The notes below the pieces were generated by a model. That model was not told the origin of the DNA, made no database searches, and worked only from the letters and a program-made list of their open reading frames with translations. The position numbers and the translations under genes were made by a program. Shown one piece after another: positions 33,056-43,600 of a DNA stretch of 47,466 bases; position 1 is the first letter of the stretch, and the number at the start of each line of letters is the position of its first letter. The stretch spans positions 1-47,466 of the forward strand of contig CALIAU010000003.1 of NCBI GenBank assembly GCA_938045585.1, written 5' to 3'. This stretch comes from an uncultured Saprospiraceae bacterium. GTDB lineage: Bacteria > Bacteroidota > Bacteroidia > Chitinophagales > Saprospiraceae.

Positions 33056-35299
33056 ATGATCAGAATATACTTGATCACATTATTTTTCCTCTGGACTACC
33101 CTAACATCTGCGCAAGAGAATTCCAATAGTAATCTAGATTCTATACATACTAGACCCAAAATCGGTCTCGTACTTTCTGGAGGGGCAGCGCATGGCTTTG
33201 CACATATTGGCGTCATACGCTATCTCGAAGAGATAAATATGCCCATTGACTTTATCACAGGCACAAGTATGGGAGCAGTAGTTGGAGGACTCAAAGCAAT
33301 GGGGTATGACTCATATCGCATGGAAGAATTATCAGGCGAATTAAACTGGCGTATCTTATTAAGTAATACAATACCTCTTGATGAAATTACACCAGCAGAA
33401 AGACGCTTTGCTCAGAAAATGCCACTAAGCCTGGTCTGGGAGGATAAAAAAATACAATTACCTAAAGGTCTCATTGGAGGACAAAAGTTAGATCTCATTC
33501 TGAATAGACTTTTTTGTCCTGCCCACTTTATTGAAGACTTTGACAGTTTGAGAATCCCTTTTCGCTGCGTAACTGCAGATCTAGCGGAGGGAAGCGTACA
33601 TGTGCAAAAACAAGGTTATCTAGGAAAAGCTGTAAGAGCAAGTATGGCTATACCTTCCGTATTTCCACCCATTGAAATGGACGATCGATTAATGGTTGAT
33701 GGTGGTCTTATCCGCAACTATCCTGTACAAGAAAATATTGCTCTTGGTGCAGATATAATAATTGGGGTAAATGTGGGGAAACAAAAATTTAAAAAAGAAG
33801 AACTCAACTCTATTGCAACCATCTTGCTGCAGGCAGGAGTCATCTCCAGTATTTTAGACGCAGAAAGACAAACCGAACTGGTGGACATTAATGTTATTCC
33901 AGACGTAAAAGAAAAAGCACTATTCAATTTTTCAGAATATAAATATTTTATTAATCAAGGCTACAAGGCTGCAAAAGCACAATCCACAGAATTTGAAAGG
34001 CTCAAAGATTCTTTAAATAAATTTCAGCTTCCTGAACCCATCACTCCAATAGAAACACCTAGTGAACTCTTAATTTCAGAAATCAAGCTGAATGAATCAG
34101 ACCCATACTATGCCAAATTAATTAGAGAAAAGTTAAATATAAAAGAGGGAGATAGAGTGTCAATCTATGAAATTGAAAACGGAATTTCAGATATCTACGG
34201 TACCCTCAATTTTGCAAAAGTCAATTATGCATTTTATAACAGGGAAGAAGGCCTTGGTCTAGAAGTAAATACTGAATTAGCCTCGCCCTTTACACTGGGT
34301 GCCAATATAAATAGATTTAAACATTATAAAACAAGTTTAATCTTCTCAGGAGAAATCAGGAATAAATTACTCAAAACCTCAAGACTATTCTATACATTGA
34401 GAGCTTCAGAAAAACCAGGCGCCTTCATGAATTTTCAAAATAGATTCAGGAATATTTCTAATCTACTTTTTAATCTTGAAGCCAAATGGGAAAAATATGA
34501 TCTGCCTTTTCATTTGGATAATGATCTGGATAGAATTTATAAAACATATGAATCCTATCTAACTGCAGGTTTCCAGCATGAGTTAAATAGACAAACACTC
34601 TTGTCTTATCGTTACAAATTTAGCTTTGATGAAATGCAGCCAGATATACTTAAGACAGATAACTTTTTAGTCTATAATACCCTGAGCCAAAGTGCTGGAA
34701 TAGACTTAGATTGGAGTAATATAGCTACTATTCTGTATCCTGAAAAAGGTATCCATCTAAACATTTCAGCTGACTATGTTTTTCAAAATAGAATCAATAA
34801 AAAACGGGAAGTAGGAAGTGATTTTTTGAACCTTACCAATGAGACGAACTATGCTAATATTTCTTCTCAACTTTCTGTCTACATTCCTCTATTAAGAAAA
34901 TTTGTCACAGAAACACATATCTCCGCTAAGTATCTCTCTTCTGATGTGTTTGTCGAACATACTAGATTTGGTGGCCCTGTCCAAGGAAAGCGAAACCAAA
35001 TTGGAATGGTCGGCCTAGATGACTCAGAGCTTATCCTTGCTTCCCATGTCTTTATAAACCAAGTGCTGCGATATGAAGTCTTTCCTAGATTATATGCAGG
35101 TATATCTGGAGGCTATGTGTACGCGAGGAATTTATTGTCATATGCATATGACATAGACGATAATCTATCTACGTATTCTGGTGGGGTTTTGATCGCCTAT
35201 GCAACGCCTCTTGGACCCATAAGTTTTGATATCGGAATTTCTAGTTTGACAGAACAAATAGAATTTAATCTTGGTCTTGGATTTAGACACATTCTTTAA
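33056..35299 (+). CDS. Patatin-like phospholipase with C-terminal outer-membrane barrel
   Basis: The 747-residue protein has a signal peptide (residues 1-19, ending TSA). The patatin domain (about 34-225) has the oxyanion loop 'LSGGAAHGFAHIG', nucleophile Ser71 in 'GTSMGAV' and catalytic Asp215 in 'MVDGGLI'. A POTRA-like segment follows (about 340-400), then a BamA/TpsB-type 16-strand barrel ending 'FNLGLGFRHIL'. This is the layout of PlpD-type (type Vd-like) proteins, in which the lipase is at the cell surface or in the periplasm and attached to its own barrel. The substrate is probably a phospholipid. Its stop overlaps the convergent cutC stop by four bases. Confidence 0.92.
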   Translation: MIRIYLITLFFLWTTLTSAQENSNSNLDSIHTRPKIGLVLSGGAAHGFAHIGVIRYLEEINMPIDFITGTSMGAVVGGLKAMGYDSYRMEELSGELNWRILLSNTIPLDEITPAERRFAQKMPLSLVWEDKKIQLPKGLIGGQKLDLILNRLFCPAHFIEDFDSLRIPFRCVTADLAEGSVHVQKQGYLGKAVRASMAIPSVFPPIEMDDRLMVDGGLIRNYPVQENIALGADIIIGVNVGKQKFKKEELNSIATILLQAGVISSILDAERQTELVDINVIPDVKEKALFNFSEYKYFINQGYKAAKAQSTEFERLKDSLNKFQLPEPITPIETPSELLISEIKLNESDPYYAKLIREKLNIKEGDRVSIYEIENGISDIYGTLNFAKVNYAFYNREEGLGLEVNTELASPFTLGANINRFKHYKTSLIFSGEIRNKLLKTSRLFYTLRASEKPGAFMNFQNRFRNISNLLFNLEAKWEKYDLPFHLDNDLDRIYKTYESYLTAGFQHELNRQTLLSYRYKFSFDEMQPDILKTDNFLVYNTLSQSAGIDLDWSNIATILYPEKGIHLNISADYVFQNRINKKREVGSDFLNLTNETNYANISSQLSVYIPLLRKFVTETHISAKYLSSDVFVEHTRFGGPVQGKRNQIGMVGLDDSELILASHVFINQVLRYEVFPRLYAGISGGYVYARNLLSYAYDIDDNLSTYSGGVLIAYATPLGPISFDIGISSLTEQIEFNLGLGFRHIL

Positions 35300-35910
35300 T
35301 CTAATACGCCTACTATTTTTCGGCCATGAAAATATCTAAGGCCTGACTTACTGGCAATTTCATTTAGATTTTCGTTTGTGATTTTTCCAGCTCCTATTAT
35401 TTTTAATGCACTATGTTCTTGCATCTTTTTTAAGAACAGTGCACCCTCTGCTGCAGTCTCAAAACCCCCAGACGATAAAATATATGCAACCTCTGTTTGT
35501 GCAAGAATATCCAATGCCTGCATTATATCTGTACAACTATCTATTGCCTTATGAAAAGTCAAACTTTTTCCTTGCGCCCATGTACAGACACGATTAGTTT
35601 GAGAAAGATCTATCTGATGTTCAGCATCTAGGCAACCAAAAACATAGCCAGATATTGGAAGGTCTTTATATGCTAAGATCTCCTTCTGCATATCTTGCAT
35701 CTCATCTTCTGAATATACAAAATTTCCAGGCCTAGGGCGTAGCATAAGTTTAATGGGTATACGTACTGCTGAAACAACAGCCTTAACAAGTGCTACATCA
35801 GGACTAATACCCCCTAGATCTAACCTGCTGCAAAGTTCCAATTGATCTGCGCCTAGTTGTTCTGCTCGTACAGCTTGCTTCAAATTTTCTACACAGGCTT
35901 CAATGATCAT
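35296..35910 (-). CDS. cutC: CutC family protein
   Basis: The 204-residue TIM-barrel protein has the family start 'MIIEACVENLKQAVRAE', followed by 'GADQLELCSRLDLGG', 'IKLMLRPRPGNFVYSEDE' and 'LTFHKAIDSC'. CutC was named for copper tolerance, but the biochemical role remains unsettled. It is about 40 residues shorter than the E. coli protein yet keeps the core motifs. The start overlaps the stop of the upstream membrane-protein gene by four bases (ATGA type), so the two are translationally coupled. Its 3' end overlaps the convergent patatin gene. Confidence 0.93.
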   Translation of the reverse strand: MIIEACVENLKQAVRAEQLGADQLELCSRLDLGGISPDVALVKAVVSAVRIPIKLMLRPRPGNFVYSEDEMQDMQKEILAYKDLPISGYVFGCLDAEHQIDLSQTNRVCTWAQGKSLTFHKAIDSCTDIMQALDILAQTEVAYILSSGGFETAAEGALFLKKMQEHSALKIIGAGKITNENLNEIASKSGLRYFHGRKIVGVLD

Positions 35911-37721
35911 TCGTCAAAGACTTCAATAAATAAATCATCTAACACAAAATGTGTTTGAGAATCGCCATGCCATACATAGACAGCCAGCTTATCATGCGAC
36001 TTGTTATTTTCTACATCTATGTATAAATCTCTTGCATTATTATCTGGCAATAAGCGCTGTAGCCGAATCATTTCTTGATCTACTTTTTCATCACCTGAAT
36101 AGAATTCTACGATAAGTTGTGCGTTTCTCCAGATCGACCATTCTTTTTCTATTTCTTTGGCAGAAATCCCCACCCGAATCCAGTCATACATCATACCCTC
36201 AGTAGATTGTTCAACCTTTGGTGTAAACTGTCTATCTTTTTTTAGACAGATGCTTTTATTTCCATCTATTACATGATCATTGCAATGCGTGAAATTAGAA
36301 ACCGATTCAAAATCGTTTGAATAAATGCTGCGTACATTTTTTCGGAAACCCTGAAACAAATGTTTTGTATCTAATAGCTTAACAGCATGTGCGCTTGCAG
36401 TGTTCTTTCCTAAAACGTGCATGTAAAAACTTTGTGTCATCTGCTCAGGGTAAAAATACTTTCCCAAATGCGCATGATGGGTGATCCAAAAGTTTAGAAA
36501 TATACACACCGATAAAATGATATAATAAAGAGTTGATTTTACTTTTGAAGCCAAAACATTTTCCATAACAGCTGCAAAGCTAAAACCCAATACAGGCATA
36601 ACTTGTACCATTGTACGTTGCCCTAAACTTCCACCATACCACCAGATATCCCAAGCAAATGAGATATAGATGAAAAGTAAACTGAAGGGAACAATAATCC
36701 AAAATAGTTTTGGCTTTTTCTTAAACAAAACGTAAAAGCCAAGCAATGAAAATACCATGATAGGAGAGTAGATCAACCAACCAGCTCGGAAGTGAAACAA
36801 ACCGTCATACAAATGGGGACGTAGCCAACTAAATCCTTGATCCTGATAACTATATTGTAACCAATGACCACTTACATACTTCCAGTAAAAAAGCTGAATC
36901 ATGCCTATGAATCCCGTAATCAGAACTGCAATTGCAATTTTTGAAAAATTGCGCTTCCAAAAAGCGAACTGATTGCCAATCGTTTGCGGCTGTATTCCCC
37001 AGAACAATGGGATGAGAACCACTATTAATTCAGTGGGACGAGTAAGTGCCATAAGACCACAAACAATGCCTATCCCTAAAGCATAACGTAACGATTCTTT
37101 CCTACGAAAATGAATGCTTAAATATATAAGCATCGCATATAAGGTAAATAAATAATTATGCGCCATTGAGTTCGTAATTCCAGCATATTCCAAGTAATTA
37201 CTAGCAAACGCAAAACTTAATAAAGTAAGCGAAGTTGCTTTAGCACTAAAATAATACAATAGTATTTTTGCTAAAAAAAAGAGCCCTAACAAGGCAATGA
37301 GATACCCCCAACTTGCAATGGCAAATTGATAGGGTCTTGAATAACCATCAGCAGGATACTTCTCACTCATCTTTGCATACATATGTGCACTCAGAAACGC
37401 TGGAAGAAATTGCACCGCCATTCCTGCAGAATATTTCAAGACCTTGTTGCCATTTTCAGCAGGATAGGCCTGTTGGAAATCAGGTGTAGGACGATATTTT
37501 TTTAGTATCTCATCATAAAATTTGAGCTCCTTTAAATCCTTATAGATAAATGTTGCAGGCAAATACAAATAATAACCACTAACATCCCAACTTAATGTTG
37601 CCTCTGTGCCGGACTTTTGCCATTTCGGATAATACATATAGCCAGCAATCAAAAGCAAAAATGCAATTGCTAAAAAACTATATTTAACCTGGCTAATTGT
37701 ACGTATAATGGACATGATCAT
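35907..37721 (-). CDS. GT-C-like polytopic membrane protein
   Basis: The 604-residue protein has about ten to twelve membrane segments (residues 12-430) and a soluble C-terminal domain (about 440-604). After the first membrane helix comes 'ATLSWDVSGYYLYLPATF', an acidic first loop typical of GT-C glycosyltransferases that use polyprenyl-linked sugars (ArnT/PMT-like). 'ALTRPTELIVVLIPLFWG' and 'WDIWWYGGSLGQRTMVQ' are further landmarks. The soluble tail resembles a beta-rich carbohydrate-binding type domain, but I cannot name it. Substrate is unknown. It ends in a 4-bp overlap with cutC and begins about 60 bases after the AAA+ gene. Confidence 0.7.
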   Translation of the reverse strand: MIMSIIRTISQVKYSFLAIAFLLLIAGYMYYPKWQKSGTEATLSWDVSGYYLYLPATFIYKDLKELKFYDEILKKYRPTPDFQQAYPAENGNKVLKYSAGMAVQFLPAFLSAHMYAKMSEKYPADGYSRPYQFAIASWGYLIALLGLFFLAKILLYYFSAKATSLTLLSFAFASNYLEYAGITNSMAHNYLFTLYAMLIYLSIHFRRKESLRYALGIGIVCGLMALTRPTELIVVLIPLFWGIQPQTIGNQFAFWKRNFSKIAIAVLITGFIGMIQLFYWKYVSGHWLQYSYQDQGFSWLRPHLYDGLFHFRAGWLIYSPIMVFSLLGFYVLFKKKPKLFWIIVPFSLLFIYISFAWDIWWYGGSLGQRTMVQVMPVLGFSFAAVMENVLASKVKSTLYYIILSVCIFLNFWITHHAHLGKYFYPEQMTQSFYMHVLGKNTASAHAVKLLDTKHLFQGFRKNVRSIYSNDFESVSNFTHCNDHVIDGNKSICLKKDRQFTPKVEQSTEGMMYDWIRVGISAKEIEKEWSIWRNAQLIVEFYSGDEKVDQEMIRLQRLLPDNNARDLYIDVENNKSHDKLAVYVWHGDSQTHFVLDDLFIEVFDE

Positions 37722-37780
37722 AAATGTAGAAATTTGGAACGATAAACATCTATAATCTGGACTCAGCTTTTATTTTAATA

Positions 37781-39238
37781 CTATTCGAAATCGTCCAGTT
37801 CTGAAAGCATACCTGAAAGAGGATCTCTAAACGAAAGTCTATTTAGAATAAATTCCTTTTCTAAAACCTCATGGGCTGCTAAACCGTGTAATAGCAATTC
37901 TTTCATAATTGGATAGTCAGCCTTTTTTACTTTTAACGATTGCAGGATTGTATCTATACCTACAATTGAATCCAGAGCAGCATGAAATTCTTTGTCCGAG
38001 TCATCATTAAAAAGCTTTATTTCTTTTTGACCCTGGAAGAAAGCGCGTACAACACCGTAAAAGTCTTTTTCAGTGCGCTCCGATAATTTTGGACTCTCAA
38101 AATAATCCAAGAATGTTTCTGCAACAGCGCGTTCAAGAAACTTAATTGCTACATTGTAGTGGCCTTCTTGTTCGCCCTCATAAACAAGCTCCACTTTTCC
38201 AGTGATAGATGGAATAATACCCCAGAAATCGTTAATCCGAATTGCTGTCTTTTTTTCTTTGTTTATTAGCATGCGACGTTCTGCCGTACTGTATAAATTC
38301 TCCATAGCTGAAATAGCGAGACGTGTAGATACTCCTGAATTAACATCCACATATTCACTCTCTCTTGCAATAAATACAAGACGTTCTAAAATATCTTGGA
38401 TGAGAGGATGCATTGTAATCCGCGCAATCTGTTCTTTGGGAATAATAGCCTCTTGCTGTGTAATCGCTTTTGCTATTTCTAAACTGGTAGGGTAGTGTGT
38501 TAATATCTGACTTTCAATTCTATCCTTGAGGGGGGTTACGATACTACCTCTATTAGTATAATCTTCAGGATTAGCAGTAAAAAGAAATTGAACATCTAAT
38601 GGGAATCGTAACTTAAATCCCCGTATTTGCAAATCCTGCTCCTGTAATATATTGAATAAGGCTACTTGTATCCGTGCTTGTAAATCAGGCAATTCATTTA
38701 TAACAAAAATGGATCGATGCGCTCTAGGTATGAGCCCAAAATGGATGACGCGCTCATCAGAATATGGAAGCTTTAAAGTGGCTGCTTTAATTGGGTCAAC
38801 ATCTCCGATGAGGTCAGCAACACTCACATCAGGGGTCGCTAATTTTTCAACATATCTTTCCGATCTGTGTATCCAATGTATTGGTGTCTTATCCCCAAAT
38901 TCTGCAATCTTATTTCTTCCATAAATGGATATGGCCTGAAGAGGATCATCATTTATTTCAGATCCAGATATAATTGGAATGTATTCATCCAAAAGTTCTA
39001 CTAGCATCCGAGCTATACGCGTTTTTGCTTGACCTCTCAATCCCAGCAAAAGAATGTTGTGTTTCGACAAAATTGCGCGTTCCAAATCAGGAATAACAGT
39101 ATCCTCAAATCCAAGTATTCCATCAAAACTATTCTCCTTTTTCCCGAGACGAACAATAAGGTTATCGCGAATCTCTTCTTTTATGGACTTAGATGTATAT
39201 CCACTCTTTTTCAACTCTCCTAAGGTCTTTGCTTTCAA
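37781..39238 (-). CDS. MoxR/magnesium-chelatase-like AAA+ ATPase
   Basis: The 485-residue cytoplasmic protein has a ChlI/MoxR-type AAA+ core. The Walker A stretch is 'LLLGLRGQAKTRIARML' with Ala where Gly is usual (GxxGxAKT). The Walker B stretch is 'IFVINELPDLQ' with Asn in place of the first acidic residue. 'LFTANPEDYTNRGSIVTPL' carries sensor and arginine-finger features. The same altered motifs are known to me in a bacterial subfamily, so this is likely normal for the family rather than a mutation. The adjacent VWA protein gene (19 bases upstream on the same strand) suggests a MoxR-VWA chaperone or chelatase pair. Confidence 0.88.
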   Translation of the reverse strand: MKAKTLGELKKSGYTSKSIKEEIRDNLIVRLGKKENSFDGILGFEDTVIPDLERAILSKHNILLLGLRGQAKTRIARMLVELLDEYIPIISGSEINDDPLQAISIYGRNKIAEFGDKTPIHWIHRSERYVEKLATPDVSVADLIGDVDPIKAATLKLPYSDERVIHFGLIPRAHRSIFVINELPDLQARIQVALFNILQEQDLQIRGFKLRFPLDVQFLFTANPEDYTNRGSIVTPLKDRIESQILTHYPTSLEIAKAITQQEAIIPKEQIARITMHPLIQDILERLVFIARESEYVDVNSGVSTRLAISAMENLYSTAERRMLINKEKKTAIRINDFWGIIPSITGKVELVYEGEQEGHYNVAIKFLERAVAETFLDYFESPKLSERTEKDFYGVVRAFFQGQKEIKLFNDDSDKEFHAALDSIVGIDTILQSLKVKKADYPIMKELLLHGLAAHEVLEKEFILNRLSFRDPLSGMLSELDDFE

Positions 39239-39257
39239 TCTGTATTTGTTTATTTAG

Positions 39258-40358
39258 TTAATAATCTTTTCTGCGTTTACCCTTCTTATAATCCATGAAT
39301 ATAAATTCACCTAAACCATCCAATGAACTATAAAAAGCTTTCCCCTTATTTGCCTTAGTAAATTGATCCACAAACCGCACTAAATAAGGATCATTTGCAA
39401 TCATAAAGGTAGTTATGGGAATGCTTAATTTTTTGCACTTGAGGGCCAAAGCAAGAGTTCGATTTAAAATTTTCCTATCGAGTCCAAATGCATTTTTATA
39501 ATATTTCTTTCCTTTTTTGATGCAGGTAGGCTTGCCATCTGTTATCATCAAAATTTGTTTATTTGGATTTTTGCGTTTACGCAATATATCCATAGCTAAT
39601 TCAAGACCTGCAACTGTATTCGTATGATAAGGGCCCACCTTCAGATAGGGGAGGTCTTTAATCTCAATCTGCCACGCGTCGTTTCCAAAGACAATTATAT
39701 CCAGCGTATCTTTTTTGTAGCGCGTTGTTATTAATTCAGATAAAGCCATAGCTACTTTTTTCGCTGGTGTAATTCGATCTTCCCCATATAAAATCATGGA
39801 ATGTGAAATATCAATCATTAAGACTGTACTGCTTAGACTCTTAAAATAGGTTTCCTTTGTCTGAAGATCCTTTTCAGTTAGCATGAAATCATCAATGCCA
39901 TGATTTATTTGAGCATTTTTTAAAGATTCTGAAATAGCGAGATTATCGAGATTGTCACCAAATTGAAACGGGCGTATGTCGGAGGTAAATTCTCTTCCCT
40001 GTCCAGTAAATCGGGTGATATGGTCGCCAGACTTGGATTTTTTCAAATCATTGAAAATGTCATCCAAGGCTGATTTACGAAGAGAAATCTCCATTTTGGC
40101 TGTAGGTTTTGCCTTTGGAGACCTTTCAGACGGTTTAGTTATGTACCCTTTTTCAATTAATTCTTGTATAAAATCTGCAATACCGTATGTGTCATTAGTT
40201 AGATTATGCTCCTTATCTAACTCCGTCAACCATGAAATAGCCTCGGGAACGTCTCCTGATGTAAATAGCAATAATTGCTTGAATATGTTCAATAATTCAT
40301 CAAAAAGTGATGATTTTTTAGAGTTTAGACCCTTTTTCTTGAAATTCCATCCGAGCAT
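39258..40358 (-). CDS. VWA-domain protein paired with the AAA+ ATPase
   Basis: The 366-residue cytoplasmic protein has an N-terminal helical segment (1-100) and a von Willebrand A domain (about 175-345). The metal-ion site DISHS is at residues 183-187 and the later acidic motif is 'LMITDGKPTC'. VWA/MoxR pairs act as chaperone-like complexes that insert metals or remodel protein complexes; BchD/BchI is the best known example. The target here is unknown. It is the first gene of the pair: 19 bases separate it from the ATPase gene. No tetrapyrrole genes are nearby. Confidence 0.9.
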   Translation of the reverse strand: MLGWNFKKKGLNSKKSSLFDELLNIFKQLLLFTSGDVPEAISWLTELDKEHNLTNDTYGIADFIQELIEKGYITKPSERSPKAKPTAKMEISLRKSALDDIFNDLKKSKSGDHITRFTGQGREFTSDIRPFQFGDNLDNLAISESLKNAQINHGIDDFMLTEKDLQTKETYFKSLSSTVLMIDISHSMILYGEDRITPAKKVAMALSELITTRYKKDTLDIIVFGNDAWQIEIKDLPYLKVGPYHTNTVAGLELAMDILRKRKNPNKQILMITDGKPTCIKKGKKYYKNAFGLDRKILNRTLALALKCKKLSIPITTFMIANDPYLVRFVDQFTKANKGKAFYSSLDGLGEFIFMDYKKGKRRKDY

Positions 40359-40448
40359 ACATTAAGGTTAATAATTTTAAACTCAAATAGTTTATTTATT
40401 TGTAGCATATTTAGACTTGGCATAGTTCCAAGCATTTTTTGTAAACTA

Positions 40449-40482
40449 TTTGTCGTTTATGCGTAATTTATTGTTAAATTTG
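40449..40482 (+). promoter_or_regulatory. Probable promoter of the giant repeat gene
   Basis: TAAATTTG (40475-40482) is an exact TAnnTTTG match, and TTTG (40449-40452) lies 22 bases upstream of it. The predicted start of transcription is near 40489, leaving a leader of about 160 bases before the ATG at 40650. The rest of the 40359-40649 gap shows no other element. Confidence 0.5.
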
Positions 40483-40649
40483 ACTTAAATTCCTTAAGGT
40501 CTGCCTACATTGTCAGCAATCTGAAAGGATATTTTAGACATTTTAATTTTTATAACACCCTTCATACCACCGATATCTCTGCTATTCCCTTAGCAGTTGA
40601 TTTTATTTGCTAACATGGTAGATGGGGTTTTTTAACAAAACACTCTGAT

Positions 40650-43600
40650 ATGAGAAACACCAATACACTTTTAAGCATATTGCTTATAATTTTCTTCTCA
40701 GTGAACTTTAGTACACTGAAGGCGGAGGAAACTTGTAATGGACATCTTGCTGCTGTCAAAATTTTTGACCAAGCAACAGATGCCCCTGTCCCAGGTATAC
40801 CTCCAATATGGCTCGAAATGAATGGGAACTCCCCAAGTTCAGGTCCTGATATTGATATAGATTTGCTACCAGCAAATTATTACATCGGCTTAGAAGTCGG
40901 TGGAAACATCATCGCTGCAAGTATTGTAGTTGATGGGGTATCACAAAATTGTGAAAATATAATGCCGTTAACCTTTCCGAATGGTGCTGAATCAGGAGTG
41001 AATTGGAATGGTGGTTTAGGAACACATACCTTAGATATTAGCCTCTATCATATTTCCGGATGTAATTCCGAAATTTGTGACGGTCTTTGGGATTATTCCT
41101 TTGATATTATAGAAACACCAGATGACTGTGCTGGTGCTCCAGCAATTTGTTCTAATCCATGCGCAAGAACCACTATAGATACTGATAATTGTAATACAGG
41201 AAATCCGTATCAAACATTTCTTGTTGATTGCTGTGGTGTGAGTAACAGACTTACAACTATAAGTTCTACATGGGAAGAGTGTGATGGAGCAATCCACTAT
41301 TCAGGTACATTTGAATGGATTGGGTCAGGTTGTGAAGCAGATGCATATGATGTTATAACTTTTGATGTTGTTTATTATGATGCAACTACGACTCCTCCAG
41401 CAGATAGTCCGAGAGCACATTCATGTGAACCACTTTATGATCCTACTGGATGGGTATACTATCCGTCCCTATGTGGAACAATGACCTCTTCTAATCATGG
41501 AACCTTTGATCTTTCTCCATCTGGTTCAGCATTCCAAGTTGGAAATGGTGCCAATGTTACAGGTACCCTAGATTATGGTGCCTCAGGTTGGATACATGTA
41601 AGTGGTGGCGATGGTCATTACACAAATGGTGACTTTAATATTATGTTAGGATCAGAAGAATGTACTGTTATTCCTCCAACAGATCCCACATGTACAGGTT
41701 GTTTTACATATTTTAATGAAACACAAGAAAAATTAATAAATGATGATCAAATCGTACTTGATTTACCTCAGTCAGAGTTTGGTGGTGCAGTAACTGTAGA
41801 CATCAACGAAGCCATCTCTTGGGATGGTTATACAAATAGAGTAAATGCAGACCAACCATTTGAACAATGGAAACTTGTTTTCTTGAAAAATGGAAATTTT
41901 GTTGCAGAGTCTATATATACGACTGACCTTGAAGATTTTGTTGCAAGTGCTGAAGAAATTTCAGATTTGGGAACTGTAACCTTACCAAATGGTGCTGACC
42001 AAGTATTGATCGTATCTTATGAAAATGCGCAATATGGAGAAGGATCACAACCGACTGCAAATTCCGTAGTTCCTTCTAGCTTTTGTTTAGCCTGTACGCC
42101 AATGAATGGCACAGTATCAGGGCATCTATTTGAAGATACAAATGGTGATGGTATACAAGGACCAGGTGAGCCAGATTTAGCAGGAGTTGATATTGTAATC
42201 ACAGATTCTAATGGAAATACACAAATTGTAACTACAGATTCTGATGGAAATTACTCCGCAGAGGTTCCAGCAGGAACAACAACAACAGATATAGATGAGT
42301 CTACGTTGCCTGCAGGTGTAGAGCAAACAGCAGGAACAGATCCTACAACAGTAGAGGTAGTAGCAGGGGAAGATACATTCACAGATGATGATGGTTTCTT
42401 TTCTCCAGGCACAGTATCAGGACATCTATTTGAAGATACAAATGGTGACGGTGTACAAGGGCCAGGAGAGCCAGATTTAGCAGGAGTTGATATTGTAATT
42501 ACAGATTCTGAAGGGAATATGCAGACAGTAACAACAGGACCAGATGGTACTTATTCTGCAGTAGTACCTCCAGGAACAACAACAACAGATATAGATGAGT
42601 CTACACTGCCTGCAGATGTAGAGCAAACAGCAGGAACAGATCCTACGACAGTAGAAGCAGTAGCAGGAGAAGATACCTTCACAGATGATGATGGATTCTT
42701 TACACCAGCAGAAGTATCAGGTCACTTATTCTTGGATACAAATGGAGACGGAGTACAAGATCCAGGAGAACCAGATTTAGGAGGAGTTGATATAGTTATT
42801 ACAGATTCCAATGGGAATACACAAATAGTAACAACAGAGCCAGATGGTACTTACTCAGCGGAAGTGCCTCCAGGAACAACAACAACAGATATAGATGAGT
42901 CTACACTACCTGCAGGAGTAGAGCAAACAGCGGGAACAGATCCTACGACAGTAGAGGCAGTAGCAGGTGAGGATACGTTCACAGATGATGATGGATTCTT
43001 TTTACCAGGATCTATCCATGCAAGAACATTTTTAGATGAAGATAATAACGGTCAAATTGATAATGCGATTGATTCACCTATAGGTGGCGTAACATTTGAA
43101 TTGTATGCAGATGCGAACGGTGATGGTCTTCCAGATCCAGGTGCACCATTACAAACAGTTGTATCAGGAGCAGTTTCAGGTCATGCACTTTTCTCAGGAT
43201 TAGCACCAGGTGACTATGTAGTAGTACAGATCCAGCCAGCTGGTTTTGTTACTGTATTAGATTTGGATACATCAGAAGATGGCGATAATGTAGCAAATAC
43301 AGACCCATTAGATAACCTTATACCAGTAACAATTACACCAGGCGAAGCGGACAATAATAACCTATTCTTAGAAGTAGGCTTAGGTACCGTATCAGGACAC
43401 TTGTATATTGATACGAATGGTAACGGAGTACAAGATCCAGGTGAGCCAGACCTAGCTGGAGTAGATGTACAGATTACAGATGCCAATGGAGATACGCAGA
43501 TAGTAGAGACAGATGAGAATGGAGATTGGATTGCAACAGTAGTGCCAGGAACGACTACGGCAGATATTCTTGAAGGCGATCCGCAATATCCAGATGGACA

